Positions 16,991 through 24,382 are shown, counted from the stretch's first letter. The stretch: DNA of 64,000 bases from Chromobacterium sphagni (GCF_001855555.1 NZ_MKCT01000001.1:310001-374000), one strand, 5' to 3'. A program made the numbers and translations. Notes: generated by a model from the letters alone, not told the origin.

Positions 16991-17559
16991 TGCGCCACGA
17001 ATCGCTGCTAGCCATGCTGCTGCCCCCGGTCAGCTATGCCCACGGCCCCGCATTACGGGCTGAGCTTTCAACCGAGGGCCGCGCCCTGGACGAGACTATG
17101 CTCAGCCTCGACCGAGCAGGCGACGGCATCACACCGCTCGCGGCGGGCGAACTGCTGGTCGATTGGGAGCGAGTATGCGGCATCACTCCACCGGCTGACG
17201 CCCCGTATCAGCAACGGCTGCAACTGGTGCTGGCCAAACTGGCGGAGACCGGCGGCCTGTCGATCCCGTACTTCACCCGCTTGGCCGCCGGCATGGGGCT
17301 GGACATCGCCATCCAGGAGCCACAGCCATTCCGAGCTGGTGTGAGCCTGGCCGGCGATGTCTTGTGGGTGCCGGAAATCATCTGGGTCTGGCAGGTGGTG
17401 GTGTACGGCGGAGACTCCCAGATCTTCCGCTTTCAGGCGGGCCTCTCCGCTGCCGGGGAGCGCCTTACCGCCTTTGGCGACCCGGTTGTCGAAGCGGTGT
17501 TCAACGATCTCAAACCGGCACACACCTTCGTTTACTTTGCCTATCAAGACAGGAGATGA
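16990..17559 (+). CDS. Baseplate protein, Mu gp48-like (DUF2313)
   Basis: A 189-residue DUF2313 protein (YmfQ / Mu gp48), a small wedge component placed before the tail fibre gene. LLAMLLPPVSYAHGPALRAE, the TPLAAGELLVDWERVCG block and QRLQLVLAKLAETGGLSIPY are family hallmarks. It begins in a TGATG overlap and is followed by AGGAG for the fibre gene. Confidence 0.9.
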   Translation: MRHESLLAMLLPPVSYAHGPALRAELSTEGRALDETMLSLDRAGDGITPLAAGELLVDWERVCGITPPADAPYQQRLQLVLAKLAETGGLSIPYFTRLAAGMGLDIAIQEPQPFRAGVSLAGDVLWVPEIIWVWQVVVYGGDSQIFRFQAGLSAAGERLTAFGDPVVEAVFNDLKPAHTFVYFAYQDRR

Positions 17560-17560
17560 G

Positions 17561-18487
17561 ATGCAAGACGTGATGCAGCCCATCGGCACCGCCGACAAAC
17601 AGTTCCGTGATGGCAACCCCGCCAAGGGCGAGCTGGGCACTATCGTGACCGCCGCCTGGCTCAACGCGGTACAAGGCAGCGTGCAATCGCTGCAGGCTGA
17701 GATGGCCACTCTGCTCGCGGCGCAAGGCATGCAGCCCGACGCCACAAAAAACAATCAGGTACTGGAGGTGATCACGCGCTTGGCCTGGGGCGGCACTCAG
17801 CGCCCGACGACCTTGGCGGGATACGGCATCACCGATGCGGCCTGGCGCGATCCCGAGCGGCGCGTCTGGGGAGCGGCTTTCCGTGCGAATAAAGGCGATC
17901 CCGCCGCAGTAGGTGACGATGGTGCCGCTGTTGGATACGGATTTGACGTGGATGGCGACACTGGCTTGTTTGCTGCTACCAGTAGCTCGCCGGGTGCTGG
18001 CTCTGCCAAGTTGATGCTCAAGATAGACAACCTCGAATGCCTGACGGTCAGCAGTGACGGGGCGCTCCGATCTGCAAAATACGGCTGGCTTCATGAGCGA
18101 TTTGCCGCGCAGGCCAACACGCTGGCCGGCTACGGCATCGCGGATGGTGCGACCAAAAGTGATTTGTCCGCTGCGGTTACCACCATGCGAACGCTGTTCG
18201 CTGGTCAGGTCGCGCCGCGAGGCCACCGCAAATGGCCGGACGGGCAGGTTGAGCAATGGTTTTCGGTCCAGTTCGGCCGGCGCGATGAAGTGGTCCCTTA
18301 CGTATTTCCATTGGCTATGGCCGAGGTCTACGGGGTCTGGCCATCAGTGTTGGATGCCGAGGGCGAGGTGACGGCGTTGCTGGCATCAGCGCCGACGTCG
18401 ACTGGCGGCACGATACGGACGCGCGGCATCTACGGCGGTCCGCCGGACGAGGGCACGATCTATATCCGTGCAATTGGGAAGCTATAG
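17561..18487 (+). CDS. Tail fibre protein
   Basis: A 308-residue short tail fibre. The N-terminal part with MQPIGTADKQFRDGNPAKGE attaches to the baseplate. Two copies of the phage fibre repeat occur (TLAGYGITDAAW and TLAGYGIADGAT). The C-terminal domain with GHRKWPDGQVEQWFSVQFG is the receptor-binding region found in many P2/Mu-like fibres. At this length it is shorter than Mu S, and no invertible segment or second fibre set is visible in the window. AGGAG precedes the ATG. Confidence 0.88.
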   Translation: MQDVMQPIGTADKQFRDGNPAKGELGTIVTAAWLNAVQGSVQSLQAEMATLLAAQGMQPDATKNNQVLEVITRLAWGGTQRPTTLAGYGITDAAWRDPERRVWGAAFRANKGDPAAVGDDGAAVGYGFDVDGDTGLFAATSSSPGAGSAKLMLKIDNLECLTVSSDGALRSAKYGWLHERFAAQANTLAGYGIADGATKSDLSAAVTTMRTLFAGQVAPRGHRKWPDGQVEQWFSVQFGRRDEVVPYVFPLAMAEVYGVWPSVLDAEGEVTALLASAPTSTGGTIRTRGIYGGPPDEGTIYIRAIGKL

Positions 18488-18501
18488 GAGTAACCACGAA
18501 G

Positions 18502-18909
18502 ATGGCAATTTACTTTTCTCCTTCACTTTGCGGATTTTTTGACGGCGACAGCACGATACGCCCGGTTGACGCTGCCGAAATCCCGACAGAGCTCTACAAC
18601 GCGCTGTTGGATGCCCAAGCAGCCGGCGCAGTGATTGGCGTAGACGACAAAGGTCGGCCAATAGCACGAGCCAGGCCCCCGGCCAGCGTTGAAGAGGTCG
18701 CGGAACAATCCCGGCAGCAGCGTGACCTCTTGCTGAGGGACGTGTTGGCGATCTTGGACCGGCACACTAACCAAAAAAGCTATGGCACCCCCACCACACT
18801 GACGGAGGAACAAGCCGCACAGTGGGCGGTATACGCCCAGGCGCTGCGCGACGTGCCCCAGCAGCCGGGGTTTCCGTTGAAAACCATTTGGCCTGTTAAA
18901 CCGCAGTGA
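18502..18909 (+). CDS. Tail fibre assembly protein
   Basis: A 135-residue fibre assembly chaperone (Mu U / T4 gp38-like). The N-terminal half opens MAIYFSPSLCGFFDG and the conserved end reads LTEEQAAQWAVYAQALRDV followed by PGFPLKTIWPVKP, the standard terminal motif of this family. It is the last virion gene; com follows after a hairpin. Confidence 0.88.
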   Translation: MAIYFSPSLCGFFDGDSTIRPVDAAEIPTELYNALLDAQAAGAVIGVDDKGRPIARARPPASVEEVAEQSRQQRDLLLRDVLAILDRHTNQKSYGTPTTLTEEQAAQWAVYAQALRDVPQQPGFPLKTIWPVKPQ

Positions 18910-18923
18910 GTTGAAACAACGGT

Positions 18924-18950
18924 CGGACGCGGATGACAAACTCGCGTCCG
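18924..18950. terminator. Hairpin between fibre chaperone and com; possible terminator
   Basis: CGGACGCG (18924-18931) pairs exactly with CGCGTCCG (18943-18950) across an 11-base loop. A U-run is absent, so termination may be weak or Rho-assisted. It separates the virion genes from the com cassette and could let the cassette be transcribed separately, as for Mu com-mom. Confidence 0.45.
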
Positions 18951-18976
18951 GCTAGAAGAACCGCATAAGGTATCCG

Positions 18977-19147
18977 ATGTGCAGCACAGAAATCCGCTGT
19001 GGCCAGTGTCGCCGAAAACTGGCTATCGGCACATATATTGAGTTGACGATCAAATGCCCGCGCTGTCAGGCCATTAACCACTTGAAGGCCGAGAGCCTCC
19101 CATCCGAACGCCCGAGAGCGTCTAGCAACGAGGTCAACCATGACTAA
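18977..19147 (+). CDS. com: Com-like zinc-finger translational regulator
   Basis: A 56-residue protein with C8-x2-C11 and C27-x2-C30, 15 residues between the pairs, in the arrangement of phage Mu Com (IRCGQCRRKLAI and IKCPRCQAIN). Mu Com binds an RNA stem-loop and switches on translation of the DNA-modification gene mom. The position after the fibre genes, at the right end of the prophage and ahead of a GNAT gene, is the Mu layout. AAGG lies eight bases before the ATG. Its stop overlaps the next start by eight bases, so translational coupling is likely. It is too short to be picked by length filters. Confidence 0.85.
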   Translation: MCSTEIRCGQCRRKLAIGTYIELTIKCPRCQAINHLKAESLPSERPRASSNEVNHD

Positions 19148-19283
19148 GCCGTTAGGACGCAATGGATTTAAATACCGCCCTCAGTACGGGGTCATCATCA
19201 TCTGCAAGGACGAGGCCGACCAGGCGGAGGTCTACGCCAGGCTCAAAACTGACGGCTACAAGCTGCGGGTGGTGTCCGTATGA
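19140..19283 (+). CDS. Small conserved-looking protein of the com cassette
   Basis: A 47-residue reading frame overlapping com by eight bases and ending in an ATGA overlap with the ATPase-GNAT gene. GAGG lies six bases before its ATG. The compact sequence (KYRPQYGVIIICKDEADQAE, then YARLKTDGYKLRVVSV) looks like a small alpha/beta unit with a hydrophobic strand. The overlaps at both ends argue that it is translated. I do not recognise its function. It could act as the coupling ORF on which Com works or as a small subunit of the modification enzyme. Confidence 0.65.
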   Translation: MTKPLGRNGFKYRPQYGVIIICKDEADQAEVYARLKTDGYKLRVVSV

Positions 19284-20407
19284 AAATCCGCGTCAACCAC
19301 CGCTGTTCCGATTTCGACTCATACCGCGCCGAGCGGGTCAAATCGCTGTTCAACGTAGACAGCGGGGCCAACTTCCAGTTGGAGGCCGAGCTACCCATCG
19401 AAGGCGACGACTGGCAGATCGGCGTCATTGTGGGGCCGTCCGGCAGCGGCAAAACCAGCATAGGGGCGCAGATCGGCCAGCTGTACAAACCGACGTGGCC
19501 GGCCAGCATGCCCATTGTCGACGCTATCGCACCTGGCGGCGAGTTCGCCGACGTGACGGCCGCGCTGTCGGCTGTCGGCCTCGGCAGCGTGCCGGCTTGG
19601 TTGCGACCGTTCAACGTGCTGTCGAACGGCGAGCAATTCCGGGCGACGCTGGCCCGCCTGGTGTGCGAAGCGCCGGCACTCGCCGTGGTTGACGAGTTCT
19701 CGTCCGTGGTCGACCGCCAGATCGCCCGTATCGGTGCCGGCGCGTTCGCCAAAGTCTGGCGGCGGACCGGCGGCCAGGCCGTGCTGCTGTCCTGCCATTA
19801 CGACATTCTGGATTGGTTGCAGCCGGACTGGGTGTTCGATACGGCTACCGGACAATTTCAACGGGGGTCTCTTCGGCGACGGCCATCCCTGGAACTCGAA
19901 ATTCACCAAACGGATTGGCGTTACTGGCCCTTGTTTGAGCCGCATCACTATCTGAAACTGCCGAGGATGATCGCGGCGACATGCTACGTCGGCACCATCA
20001 ATGGCGAGCCGGTCGCCCACTTGGCTGTCAGCACTCGCCCAGGGCTGGTCGAAGCGCGCGCTTGCCGATTGGTCGTCATGCCTGAGTGGCAAGGCGCTGG
20101 CGTGGGGATGCGGTTTCTCAACGCCATTTGCGATGCCTGGCGGCGTGGAGAGAACCGCTATAACAAGCCGCTGCCGACGCTGTTCCATACCAGCCACCCA
20201 GGACTAGCTGAGGCTCTACGGCGGGACAGCCGCTGGACGCAGGTTAGCGCCAGGCTGTTCGGCGAGCACAAAATGCGATGCCGGGACTCAATGCGCCAGA
20301 GCGAGCAAACTAAAGGTAATTCGGGGAGCAGTTCCGGTTATGGTGGCCACATGCGCGCGGTGCAGGGGTTCCGCTACCTGGTGGATGACACACCATGCGC
20401 GTCGTGA
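19280..20407 (+). CDS. ABC-type ATPase fused to a Mom-like GNAT domain, putative DNA modification enzyme
   Basis: A 375-residue two-domain protein. Residues about 45-195 form an ABC-class ATPase: Walker A GPSGSGKT (52-59), signature-like LSNGEQ (114-119), Walker B LAVVDE (134-139) and switch His 173 in LLSCHYDIL. No membrane segment or transport partner exists. Residues about 215-375 form a GNAT fold with motif A RLVVMPEWQGAGVG (263-276) and the ending HMRAVQGFRYL, which resembles Mom-like acyltransferases. In Mu, Mom converts adenine to a carbamoylmethyl form that resists restriction. Location behind com supports the same role. Substrate and product are unknown. Confidence 0.8.
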   Translation: MKIRVNHRCSDFDSYRAERVKSLFNVDSGANFQLEAELPIEGDDWQIGVIVGPSGSGKTSIGAQIGQLYKPTWPASMPIVDAIAPGGEFADVTAALSAVGLGSVPAWLRPFNVLSNGEQFRATLARLVCEAPALAVVDEFSSVVDRQIARIGAGAFAKVWRRTGGQAVLLSCHYDILDWLQPDWVFDTATGQFQRGSLRRRPSLELEIHQTDWRYWPLFEPHHYLKLPRMIAATCYVGTINGEPVAHLAVSTRPGLVEARACRLVVMPEWQGAGVGMRFLNAICDAWRRGENRYNKPLPTLFHTSHPGLAEALRRDSRWTQVSARLFGEHKMRCRDSMRQSEQTKGNSGSSSGYGGHMRAVQGFRYLVDDTPCAS

Positions 20408-20991
20408 TCATCGGCCAGCGATGGCTGGCATGCGAGCTGCTACGCCTGGTGCAGAGGCGAGGCGATACCGTCGCCGCCGCCATCGCCCCGGCCGGCGACA
20501 GGCTGCAGGTGGCAGCGGCAGAAAGCGGTATCCCTGTTGTGGTCTGCGGCCATCAGGTCACGGCGGCTGATATCCCCGCCGGAACCGACATCATCCTCGC
20601 CGCCCATGCTCACGTGTTCATTGATGCCGGCGCTCGTGCTGCGGCTCGCTATGGCGCGCTGGGCTACCACCCGTCGTTGCTACCTCGGCACCGGGGACGC
20701 GACGCGATCCGCTGGGCGCTGCACATGCGCGAGGCGGTTACTGGCGGGACGGCCTACTGGATGGACGACGGCGCAGATACCGGCCCGATTGCGGCGCAGG
20801 AATGGTGCCACATTCGACCCGATGATGACGCCAGGTCGCTATGGCGACGAGAACTAGCGCCGATAGGACTGGTCCTGTTTGGTCGAGTACTGGCTGAGCT
20901 GGATACCGGCATCGTAACGGCCCGGCCGCAGCTTGCCATCCTAGCATCGTGGGAACCCGCATTCAGCCGACGGCATCTCTCTGAAGCGTAG
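20395..20991 (+). CDS. Formyltransferase-fold enzyme of the phage modification cassette
   Basis: A 198-residue protein of the Fmt/PurN/ArnA formyltransferase fold. The N-terminal RVVIIGQRW strand is followed by the active-site block GYHPSLLPRHRG (90-101) and DTGPI (128-132). His92 and Asp128 are 36 residues apart, exactly the spacing of the catalytic His and Asp in E. coli GART, Fmt and ArnA. The Asn two residues before the His is Gly90 here. There is no C-terminal tRNA-binding domain, so it is not a tRNA formyltransferase. It overlaps the ATPase-GNAT gene by 13 bases. It probably acts on the same DNA base modification or on its precursor; chemistry is unproven. Confidence 0.8.
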   Translation: MRVVIIGQRWLACELLRLVQRRGDTVAAAIAPAGDRLQVAAAESGIPVVVCGHQVTAADIPAGTDIILAAHAHVFIDAGARAAARYGALGYHPSLLPRHRGRDAIRWALHMREAVTGGTAYWMDDGADTGPIAAQEWCHIRPDDDARSLWRRELAPIGLVLFGRVLAELDTGIVTARPQLAILASWEPAFSRRHLSEA

Positions 20992-21008
20992 AACGGCAGG
21001 TAACGAAA

Positions 21009-21028
21009 CAGCCCCGACTCCGGGGCTG
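21009..21028 (+). terminator. Terminator of the prophage modification cassette
   Basis: CAGCCCCG (21009-21016), loop ACTC, CGGGGCTG (21021-21028), then CTTTC. It lies 18 bases after the formyltransferase stop and marks the end of prophage coding sequence. Confidence 0.75.
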
Positions 21029-21033
21029 CTTTC

Positions 21034-21115
21034 GTGTCAAAGCTGCTGCAAAATGTACATCGGCCGCAGTGCCAAATCAGGTGCAATCCGGTGCCAAAAT
21101 GCGCGCCGCGTTACA
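21034..21115. repeat. Cluster of TGYCAAA-like motifs at the prophage right end (putative transposase sites)
   Basis: Within about 65 bases occur TGTCAAA (21035), TGCAAAA (21047), GTGCCAAAT (21069), GTGCAAT (21081) and GTGCCAAAAT (21091), all in the same orientation, followed by GCGCGCCGCGTTACA. Mu-like elements bind transposase at several short repeats in each end and finish in CA. The CA at 21114-21115 is a plausible terminus. The gap 20992-21384 otherwise holds only the terminator before it and a host hairpin after it; no gene is supported there. Confidence 0.5.
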
Positions 21116-21199
21116 GTTAGCGCCCCGCGAGTTGGGCGGCGCCTTGGGAATGGCTTTGGAGACGGGGTTTCGCCGCGCGGTTGGGTCGCCTTTTCTTTC

Positions 21200-21233
21200 G
21201 TCCATTTCTTTTGGCGACGCAAAAGAAATGGAC
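21200..21233. repeat. Intergenic inverted repeat on the host side of the prophage
   Basis: GTCCATTTCTTTT (21200-21212) and AAAAGAAATGGAC (21221-21233) are perfect 13-base arms around GGCGACGC. Short reading frames through it are rich in Arg, Trp and Phe on one strand and look non-coding. Repeats of this composition are common between genes in related bacteria, so it may be a dispersed chromosomal element next to the insertion site. Confidence 0.5.
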
Positions 21234-21384
21234 CCGTCCGCCGTGCGGAACCGGCCCCAAGCATCGTCCGCGAAGCGGACTCCTATGAATCGCGAGGGTC
21301 GGCATAGATACGAGCGCGGGCAAGACCTACTGTCACATAACCATTGCACAATGGCGGAACACCCGGCCTTGCCGGGCTTCCGCC

Positions 21385-22158
21385 CTACGATGAGGAAAAG
21401 AAACTGCTCGGCGGCACGCCCAGCTCGCGCTTGAACATGGTGGCGAAGCCGCTAGGGCTGGCATAGCCAAGGTCCAGCGCCACTTTCAGCACGCTCTCGC
21501 CGCAAGCCAATCGCTCCATCGCCCGCATCAGCCGCGCTTGGCGCCGCCACTGGCCGAAACTGAGGCCGGTCTCGCGGCGGAAGCGGCGCTGCAGCGTGCG
21601 CGGATCCAGCGCCAGCTCGCGCGCCCACTCGGCCACCCCGCGCTCGTCGTCCGGTTTTTGCAGCCAGGCATCGCACAATTGCTGCAAGGCGCTGCTGTGT
21701 GGACGCGGCAAGGACAATGCCAGCACCGGGGCGCGGCGCAATTCGTCGAGCAGCAGCCGCATCACCCTGCCGTCGCGCGCGTCCTCCGGATACGGAATGT
21801 CGATGGCGCAGGCGGTCTGGATCAGCTCGCGCAGCAAGGCGGAAATCTCCAGCACGCAACAGTCGGTCGGCAGTCCGGCTAATACATCCTGCCGCACATA
21901 CAGATTGCGCATCTTCACCTTGCTGACCATGCGTACCTCGTGCCAGGTCCCCGCCGGCAGCCAAATGCCACGCGAGGGCGGCACGATCCACTGGCCGCGC
22001 CCGGTGCTCACCATGAACAAGCCCTCCACCGCGTACAGCAGCTGCGCGGTGGAGTGCAGATGGCGCGGAGTCTGCTTGCCGGCCGGGTAGTCGCGCCATT
22101 TGCCCACCACCGGCGCAAGGCCATGATCATACTGGTGCAAATGATCGAACTCTCCCAT
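21385..22158 (-). CDS. AraC-family transcriptional regulator with cupin domain
   Basis: A 257-residue regulator with an N-terminal AraC-type cupin (PRHLHSTAQLLYAVEGLFMV, VPPSRGIWLPAGTWHEV) and a C-terminal double helix-turn-helix (WARELALDPRTLQRRFRRE and VALDLGYASPSGFATMFKRE). It is transcribed away from the MFS pump gene, with 98 bases between the starts that include CGCGATCGCG at 22204-22213, so it most likely controls that gene. The ligand is unknown. Confidence 0.88.
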   Translation of the reverse strand: MGEFDHLHQYDHGLAPVVGKWRDYPAGKQTPRHLHSTAQLLYAVEGLFMVSTGRGQWIVPPSRGIWLPAGTWHEVRMVSKVKMRNLYVRQDVLAGLPTDCCVLEISALLRELIQTACAIDIPYPEDARDGRVMRLLLDELRRAPVLALSLPRPHSSALQQLCDAWLQKPDDERGVAEWARELALDPRTLQRRFRRETGLSFGQWRRQARLMRAMERLACGESVLKVALDLGYASPSGFATMFKRELGVPPSSFFSSS

Positions 22159-22256
22159 AACGCCTCTTTCGAAAAGATGTTTGCCCTATTTTCGCAGGAC
22201 TGTCGCGATCGCGCTTGTTAGCATGAGTTCACCCACCCGTATCGAGTATCCACTTC

Positions 22257-23456
22257 ATGTCCGCAAGCATCCAGACCGCCGCCCCGGCACAGGACACACG
22301 TTTCCGCGTGCTGGGCGCCATCAGCTTTTCCCACTTTCTCAACGACATGCTGCAGTCGCTGCTGCTGGCGCTCTATCCGCTGCTCAAGGGCAATTACCAC
22401 CTAAGCTTCGCCGAAATCGGCCTGCTGACCTTCACCTACCAGTGCACCGCCTCGCTGCTGCAGCCGCTGGTGGGCATCTATACCGACAAGAAGCCGCAGC
22501 CGTTTTCGCTGGTGTTCGGCATGGGCTCGACGCTGTGCGGCCTGCTGCTGCTGTCCAGCGCCGCCAGCTTCCCGCTGCTGCTGCTTGCCGCGGCGCTGAT
22601 CGGCACCGGCTCGTCCATCTTCCACCCCGAATCGTCGCGAGTGGCCCGGATGGCTTCCGGCGGCCGCCCCGGCCTCGCCCAGTCCATCTTCCAGGTGGGC
22701 GGCAACGCCGGCAGCGCCACCGGCCCGCTGCTGGCTGCGCTGATCGTGATTCCGCTGGGCCAGCACAGCGTCGCCTGGTTCGGCCTGGCCGCGCTCTTGG
22801 CGATGTACGTGCTGTTCCGCGTCGGCCAGTGGTATGCCCATCAGCACCGCCAGGCCAGGAAAACGTCCGCGGTTCGCGCGCCGGCGCTGTCCTCCGGCCG
22901 CGTCAAGCTGACGCTGTTGCTGCTATTGCTGCTGGTGTTTTCCAAACACTTTTACCTGGCCAGCATCACCAGCTACTACACCTTCTACCTGATCCACCAT
23001 TTCAATATCGGCATCCAGTCGGCGCAGCTGCATCTGTTCATGTTCCTGTTCGCCGTCGCGGCCGGCACCGTGCTGGGCGGCCCCATCGGCGACGCCATCG
23101 GCCGCAAGCGAGTGATCTGGTTCTCTATCCTGGGGGTGGCGCCGCTGACCTTGCTGCTGCCGCACGCCAACCTGTTCTGGACCAGCCTGCTGTCGCTGCC
23201 AATCGGCTTCATCTTGGCCTCGGCCTTTCCGGCCATCCTGATCTACGCGCAGGAACTGCTGCCGGGCAAGGTGGGGATGGTGTCCGGCATGTTCTTCGGC
23301 TTCGCCTTCGGCATCGGCGGCATCGGCGCGGCGGTGCTGGGCCAATTGGCCGACAGCCATGGCATCGAGTTCGTCTACCTGCTGTGCTCCTTCCTGCCAC
23401 TGCTGGGCGTGGTAGCGATGGCGCTGCCCGACCTGCATCGCAACGCCGGCAACTAA
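22257..23456 (+). CDS. MFS efflux transporter, fosmidomycin-resistance (Fsr) type
   Basis: A 399-residue inner-membrane protein with about 12 hydrophobic segments. FSHFLNDMLQSLLLALYP, the SIFHPESSRVARM motif and a VGGNAGSATGPLLAAL block are the recognisable features of the Fsr branch of MFS drug exporters. The loop near residues 195-215 is the cytoplasmic central linker. The divergent AraC gene suggests inducible expression. The natural substrate in this host cannot be told from sequence. A strong terminator follows. Confidence 0.88.
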   Translation: MSASIQTAAPAQDTRFRVLGAISFSHFLNDMLQSLLLALYPLLKGNYHLSFAEIGLLTFTYQCTASLLQPLVGIYTDKKPQPFSLVFGMGSTLCGLLLLSSAASFPLLLLAAALIGTGSSIFHPESSRVARMASGGRPGLAQSIFQVGGNAGSATGPLLAALIVIPLGQHSVAWFGLAALLAMYVLFRVGQWYAHQHRQARKTSAVRAPALSSGRVKLTLLLLLLLVFSKHFYLASITSYYTFYLIHHFNIGIQSAQLHLFMFLFAVAAGTVLGGPIGDAIGRKRVIWFSILGVAPLTLLLPHANLFWTSLLSLPIGFILASAFPAILIYAQELLPGKVGMVSGMFFGFAFGIGGIGAAVLGQLADSHGIEFVYLLCSFLPLLGVVAMALPDLHRNAGN

Positions 23457-23470
23457 ATTCTTCCAATAGG

Positions 23471-23501
23471 CGAAAACGCGCGCTTCTCGTGCGCGTTTTC
23501 G
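23471..23501. terminator. Terminator after the Fsr-type pump
   Basis: CGAAAACGCGC (23471-23481) and GCGCGTTTTCG (23491-23501) are perfect 11-base arms with a nine-base loop. The T-rich end of the 3' arm can act as the release tract. The stretch up to 23738 holds no gene, only the iron-operon promoter region. Confidence 0.7.
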
Positions 23502-23670
23502 TCTATCCCGCACGCTTTGTCCCTCAGGCAGCTTATTTCCCACATGATAAAAATGGTTTTAATTTACGCCCATATTGCCGGCTCGATCGCAACTTAGCTG
23601 CGCAAAATTGACATTATCATCAAAGTTCAGCCAAGTTCGGCCAATATCATTCGATTGGAAGTTTGCAAAC

Positions 23671-23689
23671 GATAATTACTAGCATTATC
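23671..23689. promoter_or_regulatory. Fur box upstream of the ferrous iron uptake operon
   Basis: The 19-mer starts GATAAT and ends CATTATC, matching the two outer parts of the Fur consensus in inverted orientation, 50 bases before the first gene. A further half-site-like TTATCATCA lies upstream near 23615. Iron-repressed transcription of the four genes downstream is the expected result. Confidence 0.7.
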
Positions 23690-23738
23690 ATGGCCTTCTG
23701 CGCCTGTCAGTCAGGCCAACTCGAATAAGGAAAACATA

Positions 23739-24281
23739 ATGCGCCGCTTTGTCTGCCAGCTGGCCATCGCCAGCGTCGCCCTGTCCGCCTCCTTCTCCGC
23801 CATGGCCAAGGAATACCCGATCGGCAAACCCATGCTGAAGAACGGCATGGAGATCGGCGCCGTCTACCTGCAGCCAACCAAGATGGAGCCGGACGGCATG
23901 ATGCTGAAGCCAGAGGCTTCCGACATCCATCTGGAAGCAGACATCCACGCCACCAAGAACAACCCCAACGGCTTCGAGGAAGGCGCGTGGATGCCTTACC
24001 TGGTGGTCAAGTACGAACTGGCCAAGGTCGGCGGCAAAACCCAGAAAGGCGAGCTGATGCCGATGGTGGCCAACGATGGCCCGCACTACGGCGACAACGT
24101 CAAGCTGCAAGGTCCCGGCAAGTACAAGCTGAAGTACACCGTGATGGCGCCGTCGGCCAACGAGCACGCCCACTTCGGCCGCCACGTCGACAAGGAAACC
24201 GGCGTGGGTCCGTGGTTCAAGCCGTTCGAGATCAACTACGAGTTCACCTTCGCCGGCATCGGCAAGAAGGGCGGCTACTAA
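23739..24281 (+). CDS. ftrA: Periplasmic iron-binding protein, P19/FtrA (Tpd) family
   Basis: A 180-residue protein with a cleavable signal peptide (cut after SAMA, about residue 23). The mature part has the P19 pattern YPIGKPMLKNGMEIGAVYL, DIHLEADIHATKNNPNGF and DGPHYGDNVKL, with Met, His and Asp/Glu residues that bind iron and copper. In FtrABCD-type systems this protein receives Fe(II) for oxidation and passes it to the permease. It leads the operon and follows a Fur box. Confidence 0.9.
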   Translation: MRRFVCQLAIASVALSASFSAMAKEYPIGKPMLKNGMEIGAVYLQPTKMEPDGMMLKPEASDIHLEADIHATKNNPNGFEEGAWMPYLVVKYELAKVGGKTQKGELMPMVANDGPHYGDNVKLQGPGKYKLKYTVMAPSANEHAHFGRHVDKETGVGPWFKPFEINYEFTFAGIGKKGGY

Positions 24282-24292
24282 GCCCGGGCGAT

Positions 24293-24316
24293 GAGAATGC
24301 GCGCCGCCGCATTCTC
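24293..24316 (+). promoter_or_regulatory. Intergenic hairpin between ftrA and ftrB
   Basis: GAGAATGCG (24293-24301) pairs with CGCATTCTC (24308-24316) around a six-base loop, with no U-run. In an operon whose first product is needed in excess, such a structure may protect the ftrA transcript or reduce read-through. The role is inferred. Confidence 0.45.
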
Positions 24317-24382
24317 GCGCGATGAAAACCACAACAGCGCACGCGCCTCTGCCTGCGCTGTTCCGCATTTGGAACACATCCC

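Larger units (their letters stand above)
1..21115 (+). mobile_element. Mu-like transposable prophage, right portion
   Basis: A continuous run of head, tail and fibre genes in the order of phage Mu (portal, F, G, I/Z, T, 35-38, L, M, 41, 42, N, P, 45-48, fibre, fibre chaperone, com-mom locus) fills this stretch, all on the + strand with many ATGA or TGATG overlaps. The left end with repressor, transposase and lysis genes lies outside the window. The right boundary is set by the terminator at 21009-21028 followed by clustered TGYCAAA-like repeats ending in TTACA near 21115. That exact end is inferred and could be off by tens of bases. Two AT-rich morons interrupt the late operon. Confidence 0.9.

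Noticed and set aside
17561-18909. Invertible tail fibre segment as in Mu
   Set aside because: Only one fibre gene and one assembly gene are present and no inverted crossover sites or invertase gene were seen.
21053-21434. Several short frames in both directions between the prophage and the AraC gene
   Set aside because: They run through transposase-site repeats and an intergenic inverted repeat and share Arg/Trp-rich low-information sequence; no ribosome sites.
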